Origin: Candidatus Thioglobus sp.
GTDB taxonomy: Bacteria > Pseudomonadota > Gammaproteobacteria > Arenicellales > UBA868
Direction: 5' to 3'
NCBI GenBank assembly: GCA_004212795.1
Contig: SHBR01000019.1
Location: 1-34,131, forward strand
DNA: 34,131 nt
How positions within the stretch are numbered: position 1 is the first letter of the stretch; the number at the start of each line of letters is the position of its first letter. The translations under genes and the position numbers were made by a program. Shown piece by piece: positions 9,451 through 17,498 of the stretch. Under the pieces are notes generated by a model. It did not search any database, had not been told where the DNA came from, and saw only the letters and a list, made by a program, of their open reading frames with translations.

Positions 9451-10080
9451 CTAGTCCACGCGCTCGCTCTTAGCCCTTTGAGCAAGATAATTAATAAGGT
9501 CAATGATTTCATTATGACCGCCAGCAAGAGAAACGGTTGTACGATATTTTCCATCGATAATAATCGTCGGGACACCATCCGCTTCGTATCGTCCTGACAT
9601 TTGCGTTGCATTGGCGAGCATTGAATCAACGCCAAAGGAATTAAAAGTATCCATAATCAATTGAGGGTCAACCCCTTGCTCTTGAGCCCAAGAGGCCACC
9701 TGCTCAACATTTTTCATTCGCTTGCGATCCTTATGAATCGCGTCAAAATAGGCCTCGTGCAGTTCATCAATAAGGCCCAAGGCAACGAAGGTATAGAAAA
9801 CCCTCGCATCAAACTCCCAAGAGCGATTGAGCACAGCAGGCAATTGGACAAACTCAACGAATTCGGGTTTGTTTTTGAGCCATTTTTTCAGGTAAGGTTC
9901 TAACGCATAGCAATGTGGACAGCCATACCAAAAAATTTCCAAAACTTCGATCTGGTCACCTGTTCTGACAGGCTGTTCTACAAGTAATGGAAAAAAATTA
10001 ACATCCTCTTTGAATTCCTGAGCGCTGCTGGGCAGGGTGAATGCTAAAAAGATACTGAGGGCGCTAAATAGGTTTTTCAT
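9451..10080 (-). CDS. dsbA: Thiol:disulfide interchange protein DsbA
   Basis: The 209-residue protein has a signal peptide of about 20 residues ending SSA, then a thioredoxin fold with the DsbA-type active site Cys54-Pro-His-Cys57 in FWYGCPHCYAL. The cis-proline loop GVPTIII lies near the C-terminus. DsbA oxidises cysteine pairs in periplasmic proteins and is recycled by DsbB, which is not in this window. Length matches E. coli DsbA (208). A GAAGGA ribosome-binding site sits 7 bases before the ATG. It lies 25 bases downstream of mpl and 19 bases upstream of the sulfotransferase gene, so it is probably part of that transcript. Confidence 0.95.
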   Translation of the reverse strand: MKNLFSALSIFLAFTLPSSAQEFKEDVNFFPLLVEQPVRTGDQIEVLEIFWYGCPHCYALEPYLKKWLKNKPEFVEFVQLPAVLNRSWEFDARVFYTFVALGLIDELHEAYFDAIHKDRKRMKNVEQVASWAQEQGVDPQLIMDTFNSFGVDSMLANATQMSGRYEADGVPTIIIDGKYRTTVSLAGGHNEIIDLINYLAQRAKSERVD

Positions 10081-10105
10081 GTCTTCATCCTTCGAAAAGT
10101 GTCAT

Positions 10106-11467
10106 TCAGGTGAGATCGTTCTGCAGAAGATTTTTAAGTCCGCCAAAATTACCGTTTGTCATCATTACAACTTGGTCCCCGATTCGGACTTCTTTCACAA
10201 CTGCGTCGCGTATAGCGTCGACTGAATCCAGAACGATAAGTTTAGTCTTGGGTGAGTGAAGCGCAAGCGTTGCGGGGTCCCAGCTCAAATCTGGTCGACG
10301 AAATATGACAGCAATATCGCAATGAACAAGCGCCTTTGAGAGTAAATCCTGCTGACTGCCAAGCTTCATCGTGTTTGATCGGGGCTCAATTACTGCTATG
10401 ACGCGTTTTCCTGGCGCGGCTGCCTGTATTGATTTAAGCGTGCTTTTGATGGCGGTAGGGTGATGCGCAAAGTCGTCAAACAGCGCGATGGAACCCTGAG
10501 AATTGAGTCGCTCAAGACGTCGCTTTGGGAGTTCAAAATCACTTAGGCATCTACAGGCTTCTAGGGGATTGACGCCGGCTTGAGAACAACTGGCGATCGC
10601 GCCAAGTGCATTCGCCATATTATGTGCGCCAAATAGAGACCAGGTGACACGGCCTAACAAACGACCGGATTGGAAAACATCGAATTTACTCGCATCTTCA
10701 GTAACTGCCTGAGCAAACCATTCGCAACTCTCGTCTTGGCAGCTGAATTCAACAACCTTCGACCAACATCCTTGCGCCAGAACATCCCTGAGGTTGAGCT
10801 CATCGCTATTGATAACAACAATACCATTGGATGGAACGCTTCGTAATAAGTGAGAAAATTGTTTTTTGATGTCTTCGAGTGAGGAAAAAATATCAGCATG
10901 ATCAAATTCAAGATTGCCAATCAACAAAACATCGGGTCGGTAGTGCAGAAACTTAGAGCGTTTATCAAAAAATGCAGTATCGTATTCATCGGCTTCAATC
11001 ACGAACCAGTCACTTTCTCCTAGTCGGGCCGAGACCGGAAAATTGCCAGGGATGCCGCCAATCAAAAACCCGGGCGAGGCACCACAACAGTCCATGATGA
11101 AAGCGGCCATGCTACTTGCGGTCGTCTTACCGTGTGTGCCGGCGACAGCAAGTACTCTTCGGGTAGGGATCAGCGATTCGCGTAACCAGCTTGAGCCTGA
11201 AGTGTAAGGGATCCTGTTTTCAAGAATGTGCTCGATTAGAGGATTTCCTCTGGACAACGCGTTTCCGATAATACACATGGCGGTATTGGGAAGCAGAGAA
11301 TCTGGCTCGTATCCTCCAGTGACTGCTATCCTTTCGTTCGAAAGTAGCGTGCTCATAGGCGGATAAATAGCCTGATCTGAACCGTGAACATCGAGGCCAC
11401 GCTCTCGCGCTAGAAGAGCTAATCCGGTCATGAACGTGCCGCCAATCCCGGCAATGTGAACACGCAT
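10106..11467 (-). CDS. mpl: UDP-N-acetylmuramate:L-Ala-gamma-D-Glu-meso-DAP ligase
   Basis: This Mur-ligase family member begins MRVHIAGIGGTFMTGLALLAR, with the ATP-binding loop GTHGKTTASS near residue 110 and the C-terminal FDDFAHHPTAI segment typical of Mpl. Mpl reattaches the recycled murein tripeptide (L-Ala-gamma-D-Glu-meso-DAP) to UDP-MurNAc in the cytoplasm. The frame could begin at a TTG at 11473, but the ATG at 11467 aligns with the family start and follows the stop of the upstream membrane-protein gene by two bases, suggesting translational coupling. At 453 residues it matches E. coli Mpl (457). dapB, elsewhere in the window, makes the DAP used in the same wall. Confidence 0.95.
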   Translation of the reverse strand: MRVHIAGIGGTFMTGLALLARERGLDVHGSDQAIYPPMSTLLSNERIAVTGGYEPDSLLPNTAMCIIGNALSRGNPLIEHILENRIPYTSGSSWLRESLIPTRRVLAVAGTHGKTTASSMAAFIMDCCGASPGFLIGGIPGNFPVSARLGESDWFVIEADEYDTAFFDKRSKFLHYRPDVLLIGNLEFDHADIFSSLEDIKKQFSHLLRSVPSNGIVVINSDELNLRDVLAQGCWSKVVEFSCQDESCEWFAQAVTEDASKFDVFQSGRLLGRVTWSLFGAHNMANALGAIASCSQAGVNPLEACRCLSDFELPKRRLERLNSQGSIALFDDFAHHPTAIKSTLKSIQAAAPGKRVIAVIEPRSNTMKLGSQQDLLSKALVHCDIAVIFRRPDLSWDPATLALHSPKTKLIVLDSVDAIRDAVVKEVRIGDQVVMMTNGNFGGLKNLLQNDLT

Positions 11468-11469
11468 GT

Positions 11470-12000
11470 TCAACCCGATGCATTACCGCTGAGGTTCATA
11501 ATGACAAACATCACTGCAGACTGGCAGCCAATAATGAGAATAAACGCTACGCCGTTTTTTGTTTCCATGGTCTGACGCAGGATTGATGTCATTACAGCGA
11601 GCGACCAGATCGCAATTCCTGCTGTAATAATCAAAGGGGTGGTTAGCGCCATTTCGATATTGGGATCGTCAGGGAGCAATTTTTCATGCCAACTAAAAAA
11701 AGGTAGCGCGATAAGTTGCAGAAGCGTTGTTGCGCCAAACATGCCAGTCAACGCTTGTATTGAGCGTTCTCCCATGCCACGGATTTTGAGGATCAGGCTA
11801 ATTAGAACTGCAAAGAGTAGAACTTGACCAATTGAGAGAAGGATACCGCTGAAAACGCCCATATTAGGGATTGCATTTACAGAATTGCTAATAATGGCTG
11901 CCAAACCTGCAACGAATAGCAGTACTTCAGAGCGTGGCACGTCATGTGCTTGACCCTGAAAAAGACAAAGTCGAACAAACAATTGAAGAATTTGAATCAT
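11470..12000 (-). CDS. Yip1-like polytopic membrane protein
   Basis: The 176-residue product has about five hydrophobic segments. An N-terminal amphipathic stretch (RLCLFQGQAHDVPRS) resembles the start of small gammaproteobacterial Yip1-domain membrane proteins. There is no signal peptide or catalytic motif. Its stop nearly abuts the mpl ATG, so the two are probably co-expressed, and a cell-envelope role is a guess from that context only. No ribosome-binding site is obvious before the ATG at 12000. The membrane topology is visible in the sequence; membership of the Yip1 family is a recollection of similar proteins and should be tested. Confidence 0.7.
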   Translation of the reverse strand: MIQILQLFVRLCLFQGQAHDVPRSEVLLFVAGLAAIISNSVNAIPNMGVFSGILLSIGQVLLFAVLISLILKIRGMGERSIQALTGMFGATTLLQLIALPFFSWHEKLLPDDPNIEMALTTPLIITAGIAIWSLAVMTSILRQTMETKNGVAFILIIGCQSAVMFVIMNLSGNASG

Positions 12001-12028
12001 TGGAATTCAGATCAGTTTGTGGATGGGC

Positions 12029-12040
12029 GATGATATCATC
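12029..12040. promoter_or_regulatory. 12-base perfect palindrome between divergent genes
   Basis: GATGATATCATC is self-complementary and sits in the 93-base gap between the Yip1-like/mpl/dsbA transcript and rnd. It could be a binding site for a dimeric regulator, but no regulator is recognised and chance is possible. A second inverted repeat (TCTAG and CTAGA, 12064-12078) lies just before the rnd ribosome-binding site. Confidence 0.3.
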
Positions 12041-12093
12041 AGGCGGTAAATTTTTTAGGCATTTCTAGTATCCCTAGAGATCAAGGAGATCCG

Positions 12094-13209
12094 TTGCGCA
12101 CCGTTAAGAAACAAACTTATATCAATGATCAGAGCGCTGTTGAAGGCTTTGTCAATGAGGCAACCGGTTCCTCATGGATGGCAGTGGATACCGAGTTCGA
12201 AAGAGTGCGCACATTCTACCCAAAGCTTTGCCTAATCCAGATTGCGATTCCCCGGCAATCTGTTTGTATTGATCCGTTAGTGGATCTGGATTTGACCTCC
12301 ATGTGCCGGCTCTTTGAGGATCCAGGCATCTTGAAAATTTTTCATTCGGCCCGGCAGGATCTTGAAGTGCTCCAGCACTCACAAGGCATTTCCCTCACCA
12401 ACATTTTTGATACCCAGGTCGCAGCCGCTTTAACGGGTTATGGCGATCAGATCGGATACGGCCATTTAGTGAACGAGGTATGCGATGTCCAGCTCTCCAA
12501 GGCTTTTACCCGTACGCCTTGGGGCCGTCGACCATTAACAGACGATGAAATTCTTTACGCAATGGACGATGTTGAGTACCTGGATGATCTTTATACGCAC
12601 CTGTTGGAAATGCTTGAGAAGACATCTCGCACCACATGGCTGACAGAGGAATGCTCTGCTCTTGTTTCCCGAGATCTTTCGGGTAATGACCCAGTCGCGA
12701 TAGAAAAAGTCGTTAAGGCCTGTCGTAAGTTTGATCGAACCACTCAAAGTGTTGCCCATGCCCTTGCGCGATGGCGGGAAGCGCGCGCACGCCGGAAAGA
12801 TCGGCCTCGAGAATGGCTTTTGGGAACAAGTGTAATTGTTTCGCTCGCACAGATACGTCCCAAGACGCTAAATGCCCTGGACGGTATTCCAGATCTTGAA
12901 CCCGGAACGATCAAGCATCAGGGGGAGCAGATTCTCAAAGCAATTCGCGAAGGAGAAAACGCTGCACCATCATTTAAACCTTTTAGTCTGTCTCCACAGC
13001 AAGACTCCGAGACGAAGGCATTGGGCAACCAGCTATGGAAGCATCTCGGTGAATTGTGTGAAGCGGCTTCGATTCCAACCTCACTTGTTGCGCGGCGGGA
13101 CGATATCCGTGCGCTGGCCGGCGGCCGTCTTGACCTGCGATTAATGTCTGGTTGGCGTAAAGAATTTGCCGGCGAACTGCTGTCTAAAATGGCATTCGGC
13201 ACTAATTAG
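12094..13209 (+). CDS. rnd: Ribonuclease D
   Basis: The 371-residue protein (E. coli RNase D has 375) has a DEDDy 3'-5' exonuclease domain: Asp32 and Glu34 in AVDTEFERV, Asp89 in SARQDLEVL, and Tyr155 with Asp159 in LYAMDDVEYL. HRDC-like helical domains follow in the C-terminal half. RNase D trims the 3' ends of tRNA precursors and some other stable RNAs. The start is a TTG at 12094, supported by an AAGGAG ending 5 bases upstream and by the fit of the N-terminus; no in-frame ATG gives a complete domain. It is divergent from the mpl cluster. Confidence 0.94.
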   Translation: MRTVKKQTYINDQSAVEGFVNEATGSSWMAVDTEFERVRTFYPKLCLIQIAIPRQSVCIDPLVDLDLTSMCRLFEDPGILKIFHSARQDLEVLQHSQGISLTNIFDTQVAAALTGYGDQIGYGHLVNEVCDVQLSKAFTRTPWGRRPLTDDEILYAMDDVEYLDDLYTHLLEMLEKTSRTTWLTEECSALVSRDLSGNDPVAIEKVVKACRKFDRTTQSVAHALARWREARARRKDRPREWLLGTSVIVSLAQIRPKTLNALDGIPDLEPGTIKHQGEQILKAIREGENAAPSFKPFSLSPQQDSETKALGNQLWKHLGELCEAASIPTSLVARRDDIRALAGGRLDLRLMSGWRKEFAGELLSKMAFGTN

Positions 13210-13212
13210 CCA

Positions 13213-13242
13213 GCTCTTGGTACAATATTTGTAACTTAGAGC
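13213..13242 (+). promoter_or_regulatory. Imperfect dyad upstream of the universal stress gene
   Basis: The arms GCTCT..TACAA and TTGTA..AGAGC surround a three-base centre between the rnd stop and the next ATG, which is 18 bases downstream. It could be an operator or an mRNA hairpin. It does not match the FNR/ANR consensus, and it has no T-run that would make it a terminator. Confidence 0.3.
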
Positions 13243-13260
13243 AGTTGATGGAGTCAAAGT

Positions 13261-14109
13261 ATGCCCGGATTACGAACAATACTAGTACCGTTTAATAATA
13301 CTCAACCGACGACGCCGGCCATCGACGCGGCTAAAAAACTAGCAGCGGAAAATGGCGCTTACATTGAGGGTGCTTTTTGTCGGCAAGTGTTACCCATAAT
13401 CGCTGGCGAAGGAATTACGCTACCGGGAGACTATCTGGCTGAGTTTGAAGAGGAAGGTCGACAACAGGCCTCGCTGGCGCATCAGAAATTTGATGAATTA
13501 GTAAAATCTCACAATATTCCGATGAGTGACATCGAAGGAGAAGGGCTTCGGGCCGGATGGACAGAAATGATCGGTACCGGCCCCGAGGGTATCGGTGAGT
13601 ATGCGAGAGCTTTTGGGATTAGCGTGCTCCATCGTGACCTTGAAAGTGCTAACGTCGATTGGAAAAGCACGGCAGAGGCATTGTTGTTCGAAAGTGGCCG
13701 CCCTCTTTTATTAGTTAGCAACGATGTTCCAGAAACTATTGGCAGAAGAATTCTTGTCGCCTGGAATGGCAGTACTGAAACTGCCAGAGCTCTGAGTGCG
13801 GCAAGACCCCTGTTAGGTGCATGTGAGGCATTACGAGTCCTGGCGGTTGAGGGCGGAATGACTTCCGGACCTGATGTTGACCTGATTACATCGCATCTTA
13901 GGGCGAGCGGCTTTAAGGCTGAAGCTGTAAAACGTGATGCTTCTGGCTCAACTGTTGGCCAGACTATTGTTGCTGAAGCTGAGGAATTTAACGCCGATTT
14001 GATCATAAAAGGCGCATTCACTCACAGTCGACTTCGTCAGTTGGTCTTTGGAGGTCCGACGAGTGAAATTTTTAACCACGCAAAGTGCCCTGTCATTCTT
14101 TGTCATTAA
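13261..14109 (+). CDS. Universal stress protein, tandem UspA domains
   Basis: At 282 residues this is two UspA-like halves. The first begins with LRTILVPFNN. The second begins at about residue 160 with RRILVAWNGSTETARAL and ends with GAFTHSRLRQLVFGGPTSEI, which resembles the nucleotide-binding G-x2-G-x9-G-S/T motif. The first half lacks an evident copy of that motif. Universal stress proteins are cytoplasmic and often bind ATP; their biochemical role is mostly undefined. A GGAG ribosome-binding site precedes the ATG. The gene stands between rnd and mdh with its own upstream dyad. Its specific stress is not predictable. Confidence 0.88.
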   Translation: MPGLRTILVPFNNTQPTTPAIDAAKKLAAENGAYIEGAFCRQVLPIIAGEGITLPGDYLAEFEEEGRQQASLAHQKFDELVKSHNIPMSDIEGEGLRAGWTEMIGTGPEGIGEYARAFGISVLHRDLESANVDWKSTAEALLFESGRPLLLVSNDVPETIGRRILVAWNGSTETARALSAARPLLGACEALRVLAVEGGMTSGPDVDLITSHLRASGFKAEAVKRDASGSTVGQTIVAEAEEFNADLIIKGAFTHSRLRQLVFGGPTSEIFNHAKCPVILCH

Positions 14110-14418
14110 GGTTTCATCAGCGCTGCGATAGCATAACGTTAGCGTTTTCTTGGATTTCGGACATACCAGCACCAACTTGATCAAGTTTTTTGTCCCGCCA
14201 GGTGACAACGTTCGACGAAGCGTATTGTCCATACGAAAACGCTATAATTTCCGATTAGATTATTTCTTAATATTTCGCGAGTTTGATGAATTGAGCCAAG
14301 TTGTTGTGCTGTGGTCGGCAACACCCCCGGATTTCGCAGCCAGAACGGATTATTAGCCGGAAACCAGAGCCTAATTCTCAATCACAACGAGTTCATCTCA
14401 GAATCTGGAGCATTGTTC
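14110..14418 (+). promoter_or_regulatory. 309-base leader region of mdh with a -10 and inverted repeats
   Basis: No gene is supported here. A consensus TATAAT is at 14243-14248 without a good -35, and would give a leader of about 165 bases. A perfect 10-base inverted repeat (TAGCGTTTTC at 14140-14149 and GAAAACGCTA at 14235-14244) has its right arm overlapping that -10. A smaller repeat, CGTAT and ATACG (14221-14235), covers the expected -35 area. Repression or looping at this promoter is possible but not shown. Confidence 0.4.
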
Positions 14419-15399
14419 ATGAAGAAACCGGTAAGAGTTGCGGTCACGGGCGCCGCTGGGCAAATTAGTTATGCCATGCTTTTTAGAATTGCAGCGGGGG
14501 ATATGTTGGGTCCCGATCAGCCCATTATTCTTCAGTTGTTGGAGATTCCGCCTGCGATGGATGCCCTCAAAGGGGTCGTCATGGAGCTCGACGACTGCGC
14601 TTTTCCGCTTCTTCAATCTGTTGAATGCTTGGATGATCCTGTAGCGGCGTTTGAAGATATCAATTTTGCAATGTTGGTCGGCGCTCGCCCAAGAGGCCCC
14701 GGTATGGAGAGAAAAGACCTTTTGGCAGAAAATGCAAAAATATTCTCAGTCCAGGGTCAAGCGCTTAACAATAGCGCTAGCCGTGATGTTCGAGTTCTGG
14801 TTGTGGGAAATCCTGCAAACACCAACGCTTTGATCGCCTCGGCGAATGCGCCAGACATTGATCCAGGGCAATTCACCGCAATGACTCGTCTTGATCATAA
14901 TAGGGCGATTAGCCAGTTAGCAGAAAAAACTGATAGTGCAACAACAGATATCTCGAGGATAACGATTTGGGGAAATCACTCCGCAACCCAATATCCTGAT
15001 ATTCATCACACTATTGTTGCAGGCAAGAATGCGATCGACCTTGTTGATCAGGAGTGGATGGTTAAAGATTTTATTCCAACCGTCCAGCAAAGAGGAGCAG
15101 CGATCATCAATGCCCGAGGCGCGTCGAGTGCCGCATCTGCAGCGTCTGCTGCGATCGATCACATGCATACTTGGGTTAATGGAACACCAGAAGGGGATTG
15201 GGTGAGTATGGCGATTCCTTCAACGGGAGATTATGGGATCGAATCTGGATTGATTTATTCCTTTCCCGTGCGTTGCGCGGGCGGGAAGTATTCGATTGTT
15301 ACGGGGTTGGATATAAATGAGCTTAGTGAAGAGCGGATGCACGCAACGGAGCAGGAATTACGCGAGGAGCGTGATGGTGTCAAAAGTTTACTAGGTTAA
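14419..15399 (+). CDS. mdh: Malate dehydrogenase (NAD)
   Basis: The frame is open from further upstream, but the ATG at 14419 starts the NAD-binding beta strand ([14 protein letters not shown]) and is preceded by TGGAG, giving 326 residues. Substrate arginines are in [12 protein letters not shown] (residues 89-100), a conserved NPANTN follows, LDHNRA is at 158-163, and the catalytic His187 is in [11 protein letters not shown]. This is the malate dehydrogenase subgroup of about 325-330 residues that oxidises malate to oxaloacetate in the TCA cycle. The third small residue of the GxxGxxG loop is Ser17 rather than Gly or Ala. dapB follows after 34 bases and is probably co-transcribed; oxaloacetate feeds the aspartate and lysine pathway. 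Confidence 0.94.
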   Translation: MKKPVRVAVTGAAGQISYAMLFRIAAGDMLGPDQPIILQLLEIPPAMDALKGVVMELDDCAFPLLQSVECLDDPVAAFEDINFAMLVGARPRGPGMERKDLLAENAKIFSVQGQALNNSASRDVRVLVVGNPANTNALIASANAPDIDPGQFTAMTRLDHNRAISQLAEKTDSATTDISRITIWGNHSATQYPDIHHTIVAGKNAIDLVDQEWMVKDFIPTVQQRGAAIINARGASSAASAASAAIDHMHTWVNGTPEGDWVSMAIPSTGDYGIESGLIYSFPVRCAGGKYSIVTGLDINELSEERMHATEQELREERDGVKSLLG

Positions 15400-15433
15400 T
15401 TTACCGTACCTCCAATTCATTGAGAGCTTCAAT

Positions 15434-16243
15434 ATGATTCGTATAGCAATAGCAGGCGCTGCTGGTCGAATGGGCCGAGCGCTTTTGTCTGCTGGACACG
15501 CAGACGATCGCGTATTGGTCGCGCATGTATTTGAGCGTCCCGATCATGAGTCAGTTGGCCGTTCTGCCTCTGCTTTAACGGACATTCAATCGTCTCAACT
15601 CAGTGTTAGTGAGGGGATTGCGGGCGCTCCCTTTGATGTGCTGATTGACTTTACATCTCCTGAATCAACACTGATTAATCTTGACTACTGTGCGGCTAAC
15701 GGCATCAAGGCGGTTATTGGAACCACTGGTTTCAGTGTTCAGCAGCAGGAACATATCCGCCGTGTTGCTGAAAAGATTGCCATCGTTTGGGCGCCAAATA
15801 TGAGTGTGGGCGTGAATATCACCTTAAAACTTCTTGAAGTTGCCGCTAAAGCTTTCGGCAATGATGCAGATATTGAAGTGATTGAGGCCCATCATCGTCA
15901 TAAAGTTGATGCACCATCAGGCACGGCTCTAAAAATGGGCGAAGTGGTCGCTAAAGCGCTGGGTAGAAACCTATCTGACCATGGGGTTTTTGCGCGCGAG
16001 GGCGCTGTTGGGCCACGAGCGGATCGCGAGATCGGCTTCTCAACGATTCGCGCGGCTGACGTTGTCGGCGAGCACAGCGTTTGGTTTGCAGGGTCAGGCG
16101 AGCGCGTGGAGATTGTGCATAAAGCGACAAGTCGCGAGATTTATGCTTTGGGCGCAATTCGAAGCACGGTCTGGGTGGCGGACCAGGATGTCGGTTTGTT
16201 CGACATGCAAGATGTGCTGGGTATAAAAGATGTCACTGGCTGA
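15434..16243 (+). CDS. dapB: 4-hydroxy-tetrahydrodipicolinate reductase
   Basis: This 269-residue protein begins with the nucleotide-binding loop GAAGRMG (residues 8-14) and contains the family signature EAHHRHKVDAPSGTAL (151-166), with the catalytic histidine pair and lysine. It reduces hydroxytetrahydrodipicolinate to tetrahydrodipicolinate with NAD(P)H, in the pathway to meso-diaminopimelate and lysine. Length equals the usual 265-275. A short inverted repeat (ATTGA and TCAAT, 15419-15433) directly abuts the ATG, with GAGAG as the likely ribosome-binding site. The gene lies between mdh and the carA promoter. Confidence 0.96.
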   Translation: MIRIAIAGAAGRMGRALLSAGHADDRVLVAHVFERPDHESVGRSASALTDIQSSQLSVSEGIAGAPFDVLIDFTSPESTLINLDYCAANGIKAVIGTTGFSVQQQEHIRRVAEKIAIVWAPNMSVGVNITLKLLEVAAKAFGNDADIEVIEAHHRHKVDAPSGTALKMGEVVAKALGRNLSDHGVFAREGAVGPRADREIGFSTIRAADVVGEHSVWFAGSGERVEIVHKATSREIYALGAIRSTVWVADQDVGLFDMQDVLGIKDVTG

Positions 16244-16272
16244 TTGATGTTTTGGGCTGGAATCGATAGAAT
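16244..16272 (+). promoter_or_regulatory. Sigma70-type promoter for carA-carB-greA
   Basis: TTGATG (16244-16249), a 17-base spacer and TAGAAT (16267-16272) form a good promoter match that starts on the base after the dapB stop codon. Transcription would begin near 16276-16282, upstream of the terminator hairpin, so that hairpin lies inside the carA leader. The match is by eye. Confidence 0.6.
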
Positions 16273-16284
16273 GCTGTTCTTGCA

Positions 16285-16371
16285 ATGAGGCATCAAAAAA
16301 ATTTTTTGAAAAGGAGAATCTCGCCGGAGATCCTCCTTTTTTTATGCCCGATTAATCGAGGGATAACGTGA
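16285..16371 (+). CDS. Possible carA leader peptide (28 codons)
   Basis: An ATG at 16285 opens a 28-codon frame that runs through the terminator hairpin and ends at a TGA (16369-16371) overlapping the carA GTG (16368-16370). It contains five arginines, including a consecutive pair within LKRRIS, which would suit arginine-sensitive attenuation. Against it, there is no ribosome-binding site, and the ATG would be within about 10 bases of the predicted RNA 5' end. Treat it as a candidate, not a gene. Confidence 0.3.
   Translation: MRHQKNFLKRRISPEILLFLCPINRGIT
16309..16343 (+). terminator. Intrinsic terminator in the carA leader (attenuator candidate)
   Basis: A 13-base-pair stem with one A-C mismatch and a GCCG loop is followed directly by a run of seven T (16337-16343). 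It would end transcripts reading through from mdh-dapB. Because the carA promoter is upstream of it, it would also act on carA transcription itself, as an attenuator. Confidence 0.8.
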
Positions 16372-17498
16372 TACCCGCGATTCTGGTACTGGAGGACGGT
16401 ACTGTATTTCGCGGGCAGTCAATTGGGGCTCTGGCCGAAACAGTTGGCGAAGTGGTTTTTAATACCTCGATGACAGGATATCAGGAGATCGTTTCTGATC
16501 CCTCTTACGCGCAGCAAATAGTCACTCTAACTTGTCCGCACGTTGGTAATGTGGGCGCAAATGACGAAGATATCGAAGCTAAGCACGCTTTTGCCTGCGG
16601 TCTTGTTGTGAGAGACCTGCCAAATCTTCTCAGTAATTTTCGTGCCACCGAACCGTTAACCGATTATCTGACAAGACAAGGCGTGGTGGGAATTAGCGAT
16701 ATAGATACGCGTAAATTAACCCGGCTGCTCCGCCAAAAGGGAGCTCAAAACGGTTGTATTCAAGCTGGAAAAATTGACGAAGTGCGGGCGCTTTCAGTTG
16801 CGCGTGAATTTGCCGGCTTGAAGGGGATGGATCTTGCCAAAACCGTGACCACAAAAACGTCATACCAATGGAACCAAGGCAGTTGGCAACTTGGCAAGAG
16901 TTTTCAACAAACACCACAACAGAAATTTCGCGTAGTCGCTTACGATTTTGGGGTTAAGCGGAATATTTTAAGATTGCTCGCGGATCGCGGTTGTGCTGTA
17001 GAAGTTGTGCCTGCCGAGACGTCTGCGGTCGATGTTTTGTCCCGAAACCCGGATGGTATTTTTCTGTCGAATGGACCAGGAGATCCGGAGCCTTGCACTT
17101 ACGCGGTGGAGGCCATTAGGGAGATTCTTTCTCGCAAGATTCCAACCTTTGGTATTTGCCTGGGCCATCAACTGTTAGCACTTGCTGCCGGCGGACGAAC
17201 GCTAAAAATGAAATTCGGCCATCATGGTGCTAATCATCCGGTGGTTGATTTATCGACGAGTCGAGTGATGATTACCAGCCAGAATCATGGCTTCGCAGTC
17301 GATCCAGATTCGCTCCCCGAAAATGTATCAGTTACACATCGTTCACTTTTTGATGATTCGATTCAGGGTATTTCACTGAATGATTCGCCTGCGTTTTCTT
17401 TTCAGGGGCATCCCGAAGCGAGCCCAGGCCCGCAAGACATTACTGGATTATTTGATCAGTTTGTCGGCTTGATGGACAAGGGGAATCGAAATGCCTAA
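16368..17498 (+). CDS. carA: Carbamoyl-phosphate synthase small subunit
   Basis: The 376-residue glutaminase subunit has the N-terminal CarA domain ([24 protein letters not shown]) and a class I glutamine amidotransferase domain with the nucleophile Cys264 in [10 protein letters not shown] and the dyad His348 and Glu350 in FQGHPEASP. It releases ammonia from glutamine and channels it to CarB for carbamoyl phosphate, the precursor of pyrimidines and arginine. The start is a GTG with GAGGG five bases upstream. The stop overlaps carB by 8 bases. Expression is probably controlled by the terminator in its leader. Confidence 0.97.
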   Translation: MIPAILVLEDGTVFRGQSIGALAETVGEVVFNTSMTGYQEIVSDPSYAQQIVTLTCPHVGNVGANDEDIEAKHAFACGLVVRDLPNLLSNFRATEPLTDYLTRQGVVGISDIDTRKLTRLLRQKGAQNGCIQAGKIDEVRALSVAREFAGLKGMDLAKTVTTKTSYQWNQGSWQLGKSFQQTPQQKFRVVAYDFGVKRNILRLLADRGCAVEVVPAETSAVDVLSRNPDGIFLSNGPGDPEPCTYAVEAIREILSRKIPTFGICLGHQLLALAAGGRTLKMKFGHHGANHPVVDLSTSRVMITSQNHGFAVDPDSLPENVSVTHRSLFDDSIQGISLNDSPAFSFQGHPEASPGPQDITGLFDQFVGLMDKGNRNA

